Notes under the pieces: model-generated
The model's input: the letters and a program-made list of their open reading frames with translations, nothing else
Databases searched by the model: none
What the model was told of the DNA's origin: nothing
Origin: Chryseobacterium scophthalmum
Lineage (GTDB): Bacteria > Bacteroidota > Bacteroidia > Flavobacteriales > Weeksellaceae
NCBI RefSeq assembly: GCF_900143185.1
Contig: NZ_FSRQ01000002.1
Coordinates: 558,001-622,000, forward strand
Length of the DNA: 64,000 nt
Reading direction: 5' to 3'
In this document: in pieces, positions 25,775 through 33,092 of the stretch
Layout of the letters: each line of letters starts with the position of its first letter
How positions within the stretch are numbered: position 1 is the first letter of the stretch
Position numbers and translations under genes: made by a program

Positions 25775-26226
25775 ATTGGTATTCTTCGGTGTTTGATTTC
25801 TTTTCCTAACCAAACGCCATAAATTTTCCATTGTTCATAAAAAACTATCCATTCGGAAATCCAAGGAATTATCTTATACAGTGGGATATTTTGGAGTATT
25901 GGAACATCTTTTACAGGATGGTACAAGCAAAGAGATAAATCTCCGTACAAATGTATATCATCATTGTATTCAATCTTTTGGTTAGTTATAAATACTCTAT
26001 CATACCTAAATGGGAAAAAGGGTGAGTACAAAATGTTTATCCGGTAAGATTTACCCGAGATAATGATTGTACCGTTCCCTTCTAAAGCCTTCTTTTTCGG
26101 ATTAATCGAAACTGTTAGCCACTGAAAGTTGTGTTCTAACATCATTTGCTGGGAGAGTAAATATGGATACCAGTTTTTCCTTTGCTGTTTTTTTTTATTT
26201 TCCTCCAAAATTGTGATGAGATTCAT
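25771..26226 (-). CDS. stand-alone E2-like conjugating enzyme of a CBASS-like locus
   Basis: 151 aa. Resembles the E2 proteins of 'short' type II CBASS: INILYSPFFPFRYDRVFI strands, HLYGDLSLCLYHP with the likely catalytic Cys100, and the typical ending IIPWISEWIVFYEQWKIYGV ... WLGKEIKH. In such systems an E2-like enzyme joins the C-terminus of the CD-NTase to partner proteins and raises its activity. No E1 or JAB gene is present. Its start overlaps the CD-NTase 3' end by 32 bp, implying tight coupling. Confidence 0.8.
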   Translation of the reverse strand: MNLITILEENKKKQQRKNWYPYLLSQQMMLEHNFQWLTVSINPKKKALEGNGTIIISGKSYRINILYSPFFPFRYDRVFITNQKIEYNDDIHLYGDLSLCLYHPVKDVPILQNIPLYKIIPWISEWIVFYEQWKIYGVWLGKEIKHRRIPI

Positions 26227-27367
26227 TTTTTACACCATCTTTAGCGTTAATTATTCCTCTAGCATTGGTATATGCCGTTCCACTTGTTATCAAACTGCTG
26301 GTCTTTACAAATTCGTTATCTGAAAATTTGGAAAAGGTTCTTATTTGCTCATTAAGGGCCTTTTTATATATACCTTCACCAAATAATTGGATATAATCTT
26401 CTTTGCTCGTCTCAAATGATGATTTTAACTTTGTCCATCGCGTGTGAAAATCAGTAATAAAACTATAAAAGCTTTTATAATGCTCATCAGTCCAGAAGTC
26501 TGTAAAATCTTCTTCGTTGTTAACTGGATTTAAAATTTTAAATTTGTATCCTCCAATTAAAGCTCTATTATAATTATCCTTTATCTTGGACATAATGTTA
26601 TCAATTGTTTCGAAAATGGAATTTTCTGAACGGTAAAAGTGTGCTAAAAGTGTTGTGATAACAATGCTTGAAACTGGATAATTACAGTTTTGAAAGTAAA
26701 CATCACGATATCTTTTTAACAGTTGTACTGATCGTTGCAGTGGTGTTTTAAAATATAATTCTTCGGGAAGCTCCTCAGTTTCTATTTTTGCTTCAAGAAC
26801 AAGGTTTGAAAAGCTCTTTAAAAGAGGCTTTTCTGCTGATTCTGAAATGCTGGTGAACCATTTAGCAAAACCTTTTGGATTGCCTGTAGACCAACTTCTT
26901 AATGCTTTTTCAGGGATTTTAATTATTTCTTTTTCAAATAAATTTGGCATACAAGCAGGTAAGATATCCATATGGAAATCACTTTTATAATTTAATCTTA
27001 CACATCTTTTCTTCTTTTCCATTATGGAGCTGTAGTAACTATCTTTTTCAAGAGCTTTTACTAAAGCGTTGTAAATTTCTTCAGGGCTGTGCAAATGGTA
27101 AGGATCATAAATGTGTAAAACGGTATCAAGATCGAAATCTTGATCATTTATAGGTTTTACCGTGGTTCCTATACGTTTGGATCCTTGTGCATAGATTTCA
27201 ATTTCAAGTCCATCAAAAAAATCAGGATTTTTCTTTAATACGTTTGCAACGGAGTTATAAGCACTCTCCATTCTTTCTAATCTCGTATTATCCAGTTGTA
27301 ATTCTTGCGCAATCCTTGCTAATAATTCTTCCCTTTGAAGAATGTAATCTTTAAATATATCAATCAT
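26195..27367 (-). CDS. CD-NTase (cGAS/DncV-like nucleotidyltransferase)
   Basis: 390 aa. The active site is intact: Gly62-Ser63 in AQGSKRIGTTV, the metal-binding pair Asp77 and Asp79 in NDQDFDLDTVL, and the third Asp134 in FHMDILPA. The enzyme makes a cyclic oligonucleotide on phage infection and so activates the effector. The C-terminal tail is flexible and ends HHNFGGK; a terminal Gly-Gly region is what E2-type CBASS partners act on, here followed by one Lys. Flanked by the E2 gene (overlap) and the NUDIX effector gene (0-bp gap). Confidence 0.9.
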   Translation of the reverse strand: MIDIFKDYILQREELLARIAQELQLDNTRLERMESAYNSVANVLKKNPDFFDGLEIEIYAQGSKRIGTTVKPINDQDFDLDTVLHIYDPYHLHSPEEIYNALVKALEKDSYYSSIMEKKKRCVRLNYKSDFHMDILPACMPNLFEKEIIKIPEKALRSWSTGNPKGFAKWFTSISESAEKPLLKSFSNLVLEAKIETEELPEELYFKTPLQRSVQLLKRYRDVYFQNCNYPVSSIVITTLLAHFYRSENSIFETIDNIMSKIKDNYNRALIGGYKFKILNPVNNEEDFTDFWTDEHYKSFYSFITDFHTRWTKLKSSFETSKEDYIQLFGEGIYKKALNEQIRTFSKFSDNEFVKTSSLITSGTAYTNARGIINAKDGVKNESHHNFGGK

Positions 27368-28165
27368 TTAAAATGTTTTATTTATAAGCAATTTGGTATG
27401 TTGTCCAATTCTTGCTATTTGTTTATTTTCTTGCAGCAACCTTTGTTGTTCGATATCATCGCAACTAACAATGCCAAAACCTTTTGAAAGGTCATTGTCT
27501 TTTTTTGAAAGTTGTATAAGGGCTTTCTTTTGTTTTTCGTTTGGAATAAGCTCATAAACATCATAAATTAAAATCTCATAGCATGTAAAAAACTCGCTCC
27601 AAACAAGATTTTTTGAAAATCTTCGAACGTGTTTGTAATCTATTTGTGAAAATATATCTGAATCCAAAATATTTGTATCTAAAAGCTCTTCCTTAAACTC
27701 CCGATAAGGATTATTTTCTCTTTCTTGTCCAGATTCGAACCAATTTAAAACGTCTATACAATGTTTTCCCGGAACCATGAATCTAAGATCACACGAGCTC
27801 TTATCATCTACATCAAGACCGTTTTTCGAATTATCGGGTTTATACCCCCATTTGGTAAAAAGACTTTCATCTCCATATCTTTTATAAACTCCGCCAACAG
27901 GCTGCAATTGATTTTCTATCCTTCTGTTTAGAACCAAAAGATATTTGTTAGTGCCAGGGATTTTTATTCGAATTAATCCTGCTATGGAAAAACGAATATT
28001 CTGATTTTTATAAGCACCGTACTTGGTCTTGAAAAATAGATTTAAATAATTTCTATTTTCCCAGAGTATACCAGCTCCTTTTGTTGCTAATGATTTTGCT
28101 ACACCTGTAAAAAGGGTTAATAATGCCATATTAAATTGGTATTGGTTATTATAAGCTACCGACAA
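27368..28165 (-). CDS. SMODS-associated NUDIX effector (Cap16-like)
   Basis: 265 aa. A divergent NUDIX domain fills most of the protein: GLIRIKIPGTNKYLLVLNRR, LQPVGGVYKRYG, CDLRFMVPGKH, and a NUDIX-box-like ERENNPYREFKEELLD (residues 148-163). The family pairs with CD-NTases; usual members have two transmembrane helices before the NUDIX domain (Cap16, membrane effector). Here only one moderately hydrophobic N-terminal stretch is seen (ALLTLFTGVAKSLATKGAGI), so membrane insertion is uncertain. An ATG at residue 13 is a possible start. First large gene of the CBASS-like operon. Confidence 0.72.
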   Translation of the reverse strand: MSVAYNNQYQFNMALLTLFTGVAKSLATKGAGILWENRNYLNLFFKTKYGAYKNQNIRFSIAGLIRIKIPGTNKYLLVLNRRIENQLQPVGGVYKRYGDESLFTKWGYKPDNSKNGLDVDDKSSCDLRFMVPGKHCIDVLNWFESGQERENNPYREFKEELLDTNILDSDIFSQIDYKHVRRFSKNLVWSEFFTCYEILIYDVYELIPNEKQKKALIQLSKKDNDLSKGFGIVSCDDIEQQRLLQENKQIARIGQHTKLLINKTF

Positions 28166-28191
28166 ATTTTATTCTGTCGATAGCTTAAGGT

Positions 28192-28368
28192 TTACTTTTC
28201 CTTACGAATTCCTTTAAATGGCGTACTACTTGATGTTTTTACACCTATAAATTGACCATTAGAGGTATCTCGCTTCACCCATAATTCTGTTTTGGGGTTG
28301 AAAGTTTGGGAACGACCTCTTACCGCTCCATTTCTGTGACCATCACCGGTCGGATTGTTTGTTGCCAT
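28192..28368 (-). CDS. 58-aa basic protein leading the CBASS-like operon
   Basis: Starts MATNNPTGDGHRNGAVRGRS and ends TPFKGIRKEK. Gly/Arg/Lys-rich with the words NGAVRGRSQ, WVKRD and FKGIRKE, which I recognise as a recurrent small protein of mobile and defence loci without known function. A longer open frame to 28482 exists but would read through the repeat elements upstream, so the ATG at 28368 is preferred. It is 26 bp upstream of the NUDIX gene and in the same direction. Confidence 0.65.
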   Translation of the reverse strand: MATNNPTGDGHRNGAVRGRSQTFNPKTELWVKRDTSNGQFIGVKTSSSTPFKGIRKEK

Positions 28369-28423
28369 CGCAAATAAAATTTTTGTTATTACGTTATAAA
28401 TATGTCTGAAAGACACCTTCATA

Positions 28424-28501
28424 CATATACCAAATCCGTTATAAAGTTTTTCACTAAATTTGGAAAATATGAATGCCCTCATTCATATACCAATTCCGTT
28501 A
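28424..28501. promoter_or_regulatory. duplicated promoter-like element between the CBASS-like operon and the sigma-factor gene
   Basis: An 18-bp direct repeat CATATACCAA(A/T)TCCGTTA at 28424-28441 and 28484-28501 (60 bp apart). Between them and overlapping the second copy is a perfect palindrome TATGAATG-CCCT-CATTCATA (28468-28487). Read on the minus strand each repeat is TAACGGA(A/T)TTGGTATATG, with an AACGGA and a GTATAT block, the look of an ECF-type -35/-10 pair directed at the CBASS-like genes. Inference only. Confidence 0.5.
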
Positions 28502-28521
28502 GTAACGCATTTGATATATAG

Positions 28522-29226
28522 ATGAATAAAGAGCCAAAAAAAACTATTGAAATTGATTTTGAATCATTACCCAGCGATGAGCTGATAGAATATATTTCTT
28601 TTCAAAATGATTATAAAAATGAAGCGGAAATAGCATTTTCAGTTTTTTGTGATAGATTTCAGGAAAAAATTTTCAGAAAATCAGAGATATATTGTAATAA
28701 ATTTGACTTTAGCGAAGCTGTAGCAACTTATATTGTTAACTGTACATTTGCAAGAGTCTGGAAATATCATTCTTTTAGTAAAGGAAAGTCGAAGCGATCA
28801 AATGTAGATGCTGCAATAGAAATTTGGTTGTGTAAAATACTTTACAATGAAATTGTAAAATATAATACTAAAAATACCTGTTCTGAAAAAGATGAAGAAG
28901 ATTTACCTATTATAGATAATTTTGATGCATTAGTAGATTATTTTATAAAATGTGAAGATGACGAAGATGATGAAGTGATTGAGAGAAAAAGAGATTTAAG
29001 AAAACAGTTAGAGGATGTAGAAAGGGCTTTAGCAAAACTATCAGTAAAGCATAGAATCATTTTTTTAACTTATAAAGCTTATGGTAATGACGGATACATA
29101 CCGCGTAAGGTAAGTAAAGCATTATGTGAAAGATTAGAACTTACACAAAATTCTATCAGAGGTTATAAGAGGGTTGCTGAAAATCATATTAAAACATATT
29201 TAACTTATTTAAATGGGAGCAAGTAA
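28522..29226 (+). CDS. sigma-70-family (ECF-like) RNA polymerase sigma factor
   Basis: 234 aa. The N-terminal region 2-like helices include AFSVFCDRFQEKIFRKSEIY and ATYIVNCTFARVWKYHSF (core-binding and -10 recognition region); the C-terminal region 4-like helix-turn-helix is ALAKLSVKHRIIFLTYKAYG ... SKALCERLELTQNSIRGYKR. An acidic linker (KCEDDEDDEVIERKRD) lies between. Divergently transcribed from the CBASS-like operon and followed, with overlaps, by a 115-aa protein and an ImmA/IrrE protease. Likely role: switching on the neighbouring operon. Confidence 0.75.
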   Translation: MNKEPKKTIEIDFESLPSDELIEYISFQNDYKNEAEIAFSVFCDRFQEKIFRKSEIYCNKFDFSEAVATYIVNCTFARVWKYHSFSKGKSKRSNVDAAIEIWLCKILYNEIVKYNTKNTCSEKDEEDLPIIDNFDALVDYFIKCEDDEDDEVIERKRDLRKQLEDVERALAKLSVKHRIIFLTYKAYGNDGYIPRKVSKALCERLELTQNSIRGYKRVAENHIKTYLTYLNGSK

Positions 29227-29560
29227 AAACATAGAAAAACTTTCTAATGAAAATTTTGATGATTGGTTGCATTCTTTAGGATATTTATATCCGTTGTGTG
29301 AAAGACATTTAAAAAGATTTGATACGTTGTATCAAGATTATGACTTTAAGTTAAAAAATCAGAAAGTAAGTATAGAATCTATAATCGATGGAACCTTTTG
29401 TGAAGTATCTAGAACTGTTGAGATAAAGCTGGATTCTTTTACTAGTACAGAAATAAGTAGTTTAAAAATGGTAGCTAGAAAAGGAGGTGAAAACATACCA
29501 GATCACATTAAAGAAAAAATGAAAAAAAATAATAAAAAGAAAAAAGGTGATAGCGAATAG
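29213..29560 (+). CDS. small protein between sigma factor and protease (candidate anti-sigma factor)
   Basis: 115 aa, no signal peptide or membrane segment. N-terminal helices (NFDDWLHSLGYLYPLCERHL), a strand region and a Lys-rich tail (KEKMKKNNKKKKGDSE). No family recognised. It overlaps the sigma-factor gene by 14 bp and the protease gene by 14 bp. A cytoplasmic partner encoded between a sigma factor and an ImmA-type protease is a plausible cleavable anti-sigma factor, but this rests on position alone. Confidence 0.6.
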   Translation: MGASKNIEKLSNENFDDWLHSLGYLYPLCERHLKRFDTLYQDYDFKLKNQKVSIESIIDGTFCEVSRTVEIKLDSFTSTEISSLKMVARKGGENIPDHIKEKMKKNNKKKKGDSE

Positions 29561-30347
29561 CTCATTTTCTAAAATTAAAAAGCTTGCTGACGAAATTTCT
29601 AGTGATTATAATGAGAAAATTATACCGTTAGAGAAGATTGGAGAGTCAGAATATTTAGAAATTATTTATGACAATTACGAACCGGGGACATTTGATGGGA
29701 TGACGATCTTTGACGATGAAGACTTTTACATCCATCTAAATATTGATAACGGAAATAAAATAAATTCTCCAAGATCACGTTTTACTTTGGCACACGAATT
29801 CGGACATTATTTTATTGACACACATAGAATTGGACTTAAATTAGGCATTTTAGAACCACACCCCTCAAAAATTGACAGAGTTCAATTTGATAAAATAGAA
29901 AGAGAGGCAGACTATTTTGCTTCTTGTCTCTTAATGCCTGAAGAATCTTTCAGAAAAGATGTATCACAATTTAAAACATTTAATTTTGAAGTTATTAATC
30001 ATTTAGCGAAAGAATACAATGTAAGTAAGACAGCTTGTGCAATTAGATTTTCAGACATAGGCAATCATCCTATAAAGATAGTCTACGCAGAAAATGGTAT
30101 AATAAAATGGGCAAAAAATAGCTTTGATTTTCCGTACTATAATTTTTTATCGGATAAAAAAGTTCCTGACGGTATGATAATGGGAGATTATTTTAAAGAT
30201 ATTACATCAGAAATCTTTAAAACAGGACAAATTTTTGCTGCGGATTGTTTTCTTGATAATAAAAAACCTATTCCTTCTAACTTATTATTTTACGAGCATT
30301 GTATTACCCACAAAAATTGCGCTCTAAGTATAATTTGGGAAGATTGA
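29547..30347 (+). CDS. ImmA/IrrE family metallopeptidase
   Basis: 266 aa, starting at a GTG inside the end of the preceding gene. Zinc motif His83-Glu84-Phe-Gly-His87 in FTLAHEFGHYFID, and the downstream Glu in EREADYFASCLLMPEE, both typical of ImmA/IrrE. Members cut repressors (ImmA with ImmR in ICEBs1; CapP with CapH in some CBASS loci). Here the partner would be the 115-aa protein or the sigma factor, not an HTH repressor. The C-terminal ~100 residues may be a sensor region. Confidence 0.85.
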   Translation: MIANSSFSKIKKLADEISSDYNEKIIPLEKIGESEYLEIIYDNYEPGTFDGMTIFDDEDFYIHLNIDNGNKINSPRSRFTLAHEFGHYFIDTHRIGLKLGILEPHPSKIDRVQFDKIEREADYFASCLLMPEESFRKDVSQFKTFNFEVINHLAKEYNVSKTACAIRFSDIGNHPIKIVYAENGIIKWAKNSFDFPYYNFLSDKKVPDGMIMGDYFKDITSEIFKTGQIFAADCFLDNKKPIPSNLLFYEHCITHKNCALSIIWED

Positions 30348-30435
30348 TATAAAATAATATTAGAATATAAATTTAACCTTTGGGCAATTTAATTTTTTAA
30401 TATCCTTATGTAATCCCGAAAACAGATCCTTCAAG

Positions 30436-30560
30436 GAATAATTTTCAAATTCTCAGGTTCAAAGTCTTCAGGGAAGATTCCCGAAAGATATTTCTACAAT
30501 TTCCACCTACGGAATATCATAAAATTTATAGAATACGCTGTCAGAAATTTGCTTTTGCTT
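30436..30560 (-). pseudogene. degraded C-terminal fragment of an S24 repressor
   Basis: The minus strand reads SDSVFYKFYDIP, stop, VEIVEI, then after a frameshift GIFPEDFEPEN. This matches the C-terminus of the intact S24 repressor at 32318 (ADNSFYKPYDIP ... GIFPEDFEPDNF), also at DNA level. One in-frame TAG and at least one shift show it is dead. The remainder of 30348-30612 holds nothing I can identify. Confidence 0.7.
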
Positions 30561-30612
30561 TTTGTTTGACACTTTCGATTCTTCTTGATTTTTATAAATG
30601 TTAATTTGTCAT

Positions 30613-30780
30613 TTATTCATTCAACTTATTAATAGTATCTTTTAATGTGTTTTTATACCGAAAAATATTCAATTTTTCCCGTTTCTTTTTAATTTTTATA
30701 TTGTTAATTCCCAGTTTTGCGAGCTTGCGTAATATATGATTAATTTCACTTTCTGATACTTTTAAAACTACCTTTATCAT
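30613..30780 (-). CDS. 55-aa basic helical protein
   Basis: Open frame of 56 codons, ATG at 30780, reading MIKVVLKVSESEINHILRKL then AKLGINNIKIKKK and ending TINKLNE. Strongly basic, amphipathic helices; resembles small uncharacterised Bacteroidota proteins. It lies 29 bp downstream of the superinfection-immunity-like gene in the same direction, so could be its partner. Short length keeps confidence low. Confidence 0.4.
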   Translation of the reverse strand: MIKVVLKVSESEINHILRKLAKLGINNIKIKKKREKLNIFRYKNTLKDTINKLNE

Positions 30781-30809
30781 CCTATAATTGCTTGCTTAAT
30801 ATTCTTACA

Positions 30810-31037
30810 TTAAAATCCTTTGCTACTAGATACTGCTTTTATAAATGACAGCCACCAACCATACACTGTCCAACCAAAGAATGCATTGATTAATAATACG
30901 ACTAGAAATTTAAACTTTAGAACTGGAAGGCGTAGTAAAGCTATCATTGAAGGAATGAAATAGATAAACAAAATTATTTTTAGAAATAATGCTCCTCCTT
31001 CTTCTTGCTGGGTTGTAACGGTCAAAATTTGTATCAT
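30810..31037 (-). CDS. small membrane protein resembling superinfection immunity proteins
   Basis: 75 aa with two membrane helices: KIILFIYFIPSMIALLRLPV and LVVLLINAFFGWTVYGWWLS. The P-x-x-(I/A)A-x-x-R spacing in the first and the N-x-x-x-GWT-x-x-GW in the second are the hallmarks of the T4 Imm-like 'superinfection immunity' family, which can block phage DNA entry. Such proteins are also common in non-phage contexts, so defence is a possibility only. Confidence 0.6.
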   Translation of the reverse strand: MIQILTVTTQQEEGGALFLKIILFIYFIPSMIALLRLPVLKFKFLVVLLINAFFGWTVYGWWLSFIKAVSSSKGF

Positions 31038-31051
31038 GCCTATTTAATAAA

Positions 31052-31209
31052 AAGCGTGGAACTAATATCAATCCGTACATAGGTGCCGCGAAGTACCCGA
31101 TAACCAGAAAGACTTAGCCCACGCCGTATAAGCATGGGCGTAAGTCTATCATTTTTGGTTATCATTTTAAAGTTCGCGGCTTTATGTACCAAAACGATAG
31201 CTTACGCTT
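31052..31209. repeat. 158-bp nested inverted-repeat structure
   Basis: Five concentric pairs: AAGCGT/ACGCTT (31052, 31204), GTACAT/ATGTAC (31075, 31184), GCCGCGAA/TTCGCGGC (31085, 31173), GATAACCA/TGGTTATC (31099, 31156), AGACTTA/TAAGTCT (31110, 31141), plus GCCC/GGGC inside. Either strand could fold into one long interrupted hairpin. It is clearly richer in G+C than its surroundings and has no coding potential. Possible identities: structured RNA, folded recombination site, or MITE-like element. The rest of 31038-31344 shows nothing. Confidence 0.65.
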
Positions 31210-31344
31210 GACGTTATTTTAATTTATAGACAAATATATAAAATCAAAATTAAAAAGTTATATAATAAAAATACCCGTCATCTACTCTTAAAGAATAAAA
31301 AGGGTATGTAGATAAAGCATCTTTAGGGCTACTCTTTATTGTGA

Positions 31345-31950
31345 TTATACAGTTCGCAAACGAAAAGTTAAATTAATACGTTCTTTCATTGGAATAGTAG
31401 ATTTAGCAATTCTGTGTTCCCAGTGCTCTTGTAAATCACCCTTCATAATTAATAATGACCCATTAGGAAGAGGAAGGCTGTATTTGCTCTGATGATGATC
31501 TACTTTTCTAAAGTCAAAATTTCTTGTTTGTCCAAGGCTTATTGAAGCAATAATTGGTCGTTTCCCATATTTGCTTTCTTTATCTCGATGCCAAGCAACA
31601 GAATCATTGTGATCTCTATAAAGATTCAATAAAACACCATTGAATTGATAGCCAAATTCATTTTCTATTCTCTGCTTTAATGCTAAAAGATCAGGAAGCC
31701 AAGGATTCGTCGTTTTTCTATTTTCTTCAGAACTGTAAGATTTTGTATCGCCGTACCAAGCTGTCAAACGTGGAGTCAGTACCATCTTATCATACATTTT
31801 TTGAGTACGTTGTTCCCAAGGTGCTGTTTTCAGTAGCTTATTTTTTAGCTGGTCAGCTTCTTCCTCACTTAGAAAATTCTCTTTGTATTCCAAAAGATTT
31901 TTTGGAAATTCATAAAATTCTTCCGTATCAAATAAACTCAGCTGACTCAT
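31345..31950 (-). CDS. AlkB-like alpha-ketoglutarate-dependent dioxygenase
   Basis: 201 aa. Repairs alkylated DNA or RNA by oxidative demethylation with Fe(II) and 2-oxoglutarate. Iron ligands His121 and Asp123 (SVAWHRDKE) and His179 (WEHRIAKS), with the 2-oxoglutarate-binding Arg residues in RINLTFRLR. Length and the GVLLNLYRDHND strand fit the ALKBH2/3-like bacterial group. It is close to the dinB/dnaE2 cassette, giving a DNA-damage theme to this part of the island. Confidence 0.9.
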   Translation of the reverse strand: MSQLSLFDTEEFYEFPKNLLEYKENFLSEEEADQLKNKLLKTAPWEQRTQKMYDKMVLTPRLTAWYGDTKSYSSEENRKTTNPWLPDLLALKQRIENEFGYQFNGVLLNLYRDHNDSVAWHRDKESKYGKRPIIASISLGQTRNFDFRKVDHHQSKYSLPLPNGSLLIMKGDLQEHWEHRIAKSTIPMKERINLTFRLRTV

Positions 31951-31985
31951 TGCTGTATTCTTTTTTAATATTATATTTGTTTTAC

Positions 31986-32055
31986 CCCGTTGATACGGGA
32001 TTTTTTTTCATCATTTGTGTTTTTAATCCTGTTGTATGTATAATAGAACAGGATT
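31986..32055 (+). terminator. two hairpins with plus-strand T-tracts
   Basis: CCCGT-TGAT-ACGGG (31986-31999) followed by eight T, and AATCCTGTT / AACAGGATT (32025-32033, 32047-32055) followed by TTTTA. The T-tracts are on the plus strand although the flanking genes are minus, so they would stop antisense transcription toward the 73-aa gene. Function uncertain. Confidence 0.4.
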
Positions 32056-32070
32056 TTTTATGAATTGATT

Positions 32071-32292
32071 TTACTTTGTGTGGGAAAAGCTATTTTCAAA
32101 AACGTTTATATTAATGATTTTATCATGAGCGATATCATAAATAAGCTCCACCGAAAAGCTCGAAACCTTATAAAGAATATATTTTGATTGGGAAGTGGTT
32201 CGTTCATTGATGAAAATTCCATGAGCAATAGTAAAATCATATTGCGCCTTACGGTCTGGTAAGTTCTGAAAATCATAATAAGAGATAAACAT
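32071..32292 (-). CDS. 73-aa hypothetical protein next to the S24 repressor
   Basis: Short soluble protein (MFISYYDFQNLPDRKAQYDF ...) with an alternating strand pattern (YILYKVSSFSVELIYD) and no recognised family. It lies 25 bp after the S24 repressor gene in the same direction and may be co-transcribed. I recall similar small proteins beside dinB/dnaE2 cassettes in related bacteria, which suggests it belongs to the cassette; no function can be offered. Confidence 0.6.
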   Translation of the reverse strand: MFISYYDFQNLPDRKAQYDFTIAHGIFINERTTSQSKYILYKVSSFSVELIYDIAHDKIININVFENSFSHTK

Positions 32293-32317
32293 AATCTTAT
32301 ATAAATGCTTGATGAAT

Positions 32318-33091
32318 TTATTTTTTTGAAATCTTTTGATCTAATTCTTGAATATCTCTTCTGATTTCAAGGAACATATGTTTAAAATTATAGTTTTCAA
32401 AATTATCAGGTTCAAAGTCTTCGGGAAAAATTCCTGATGCATACTGCCAGACTTCAACAACTTCTCTTAAGGGGATATCATAAGGTTTGTAAAATGAGTT
32501 GTCAGCAGCAACAGTTATTGATTTCTTATTTCTGGAGGTAAATCTTTTATAAGAAATACCATCATTTAAAGTCACAAAAACATAACTTTTATTTGGTTTC
32601 AGGTCATCAATATTTTCAACATACTTTCCGATAATATAAGAACCATCTTTAAATGGTGGCATCGAATCTCCCTGAGCTGGAAAAGCTCTATATTTTCCAT
32701 TTGTAAGGAAAGGTAACGAGATTCTCTGTAAGCTTTCAATATATTCTGGATCACTGTAGCCGGACAAGTATCCCATGGATGCTTTTTGAGGTACAATTTC
32801 AATACTGTTGTTTCCTAATTGATCTACGACCACCGGCAGGACAATTCTGTTGTCCGGTAGTTTCAATACATCTTCTAGCGGATATTTCCTAATATCCACA
32901 GTAAGAAGCAGATCAATACTTAAATTGAAATATTTCGAAATTCTGATGAGCAGCTCATACGGAGCTTCCGAACGTCCGTCTTCATATTTAGAATAACGCA
33001 CCCTGCTCATTAAAATTTGATCCGCAAGTTCCTGCTGCGATAAATTTTTTTGAGTCCTTAAAAACCTTATGTTATCTGAAAAAATCGACAT
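32318..33091 (-). CDS. XRE/S24 (LexA-like) autocleaving repressor
   Basis: 257 aa from the ATG at 33091. N-terminal XRE helix-turn-helix (LSQQELADQILMSRVRYSKY) and a C-terminal S24 peptidase with Ser143 (AQGDSMPPF) and Lys182 (GISYKRF) for RecA-stimulated self-cleavage. A start 7 codons earlier (33112) would fall in the -7 box TATATTTG and the operator, so 33091 is preferred. It is divergent from dinB with two GATAC(N5)GTATC operators in between, so it most likely represses both itself and the polymerases until DNA damage. Confidence 0.88.
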   Translation of the reverse strand: MSIFSDNIRFLRTQKNLSQQELADQILMSRVRYSKYEDGRSEAPYELLIRISKYFNLSIDLLLTVDIRKYPLEDVLKLPDNRIVLPVVVDQLGNNSIEIVPQKASMGYLSGYSDPEYIESLQRISLPFLTNGKYRAFPAQGDSMPPFKDGSYIIGKYVENIDDLKPNKSYVFVTLNDGISYKRFTSRNKKSITVAADNSFYKPYDIPLREVVEVWQYASGIFPEDFEPDNFENYNFKHMFLEIRRDIQELDQKISKK

Positions 33092-33092
33092 T

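Noticed and set aside
28369..28482. N-terminal extension of the 58-aa protein to 96 aa
   Set aside because: It would translate the duplicated promoter-like words and palindrome; the ATG at 28368 gives the familiar small protein.
31052..31209. Integron attC site or retron RNA
   Set aside because: No attC core boxes (RYYYAAC/GTTRRRY) at the ends, no integron integrase, and no reverse transcriptase gene nearby; left as an unexplained structure.
31680..32063. 127-codon plus-strand open frame opposite alkB
   Set aside because: It is antisense to a clear AlkB gene and its protein has no recognisable pattern.
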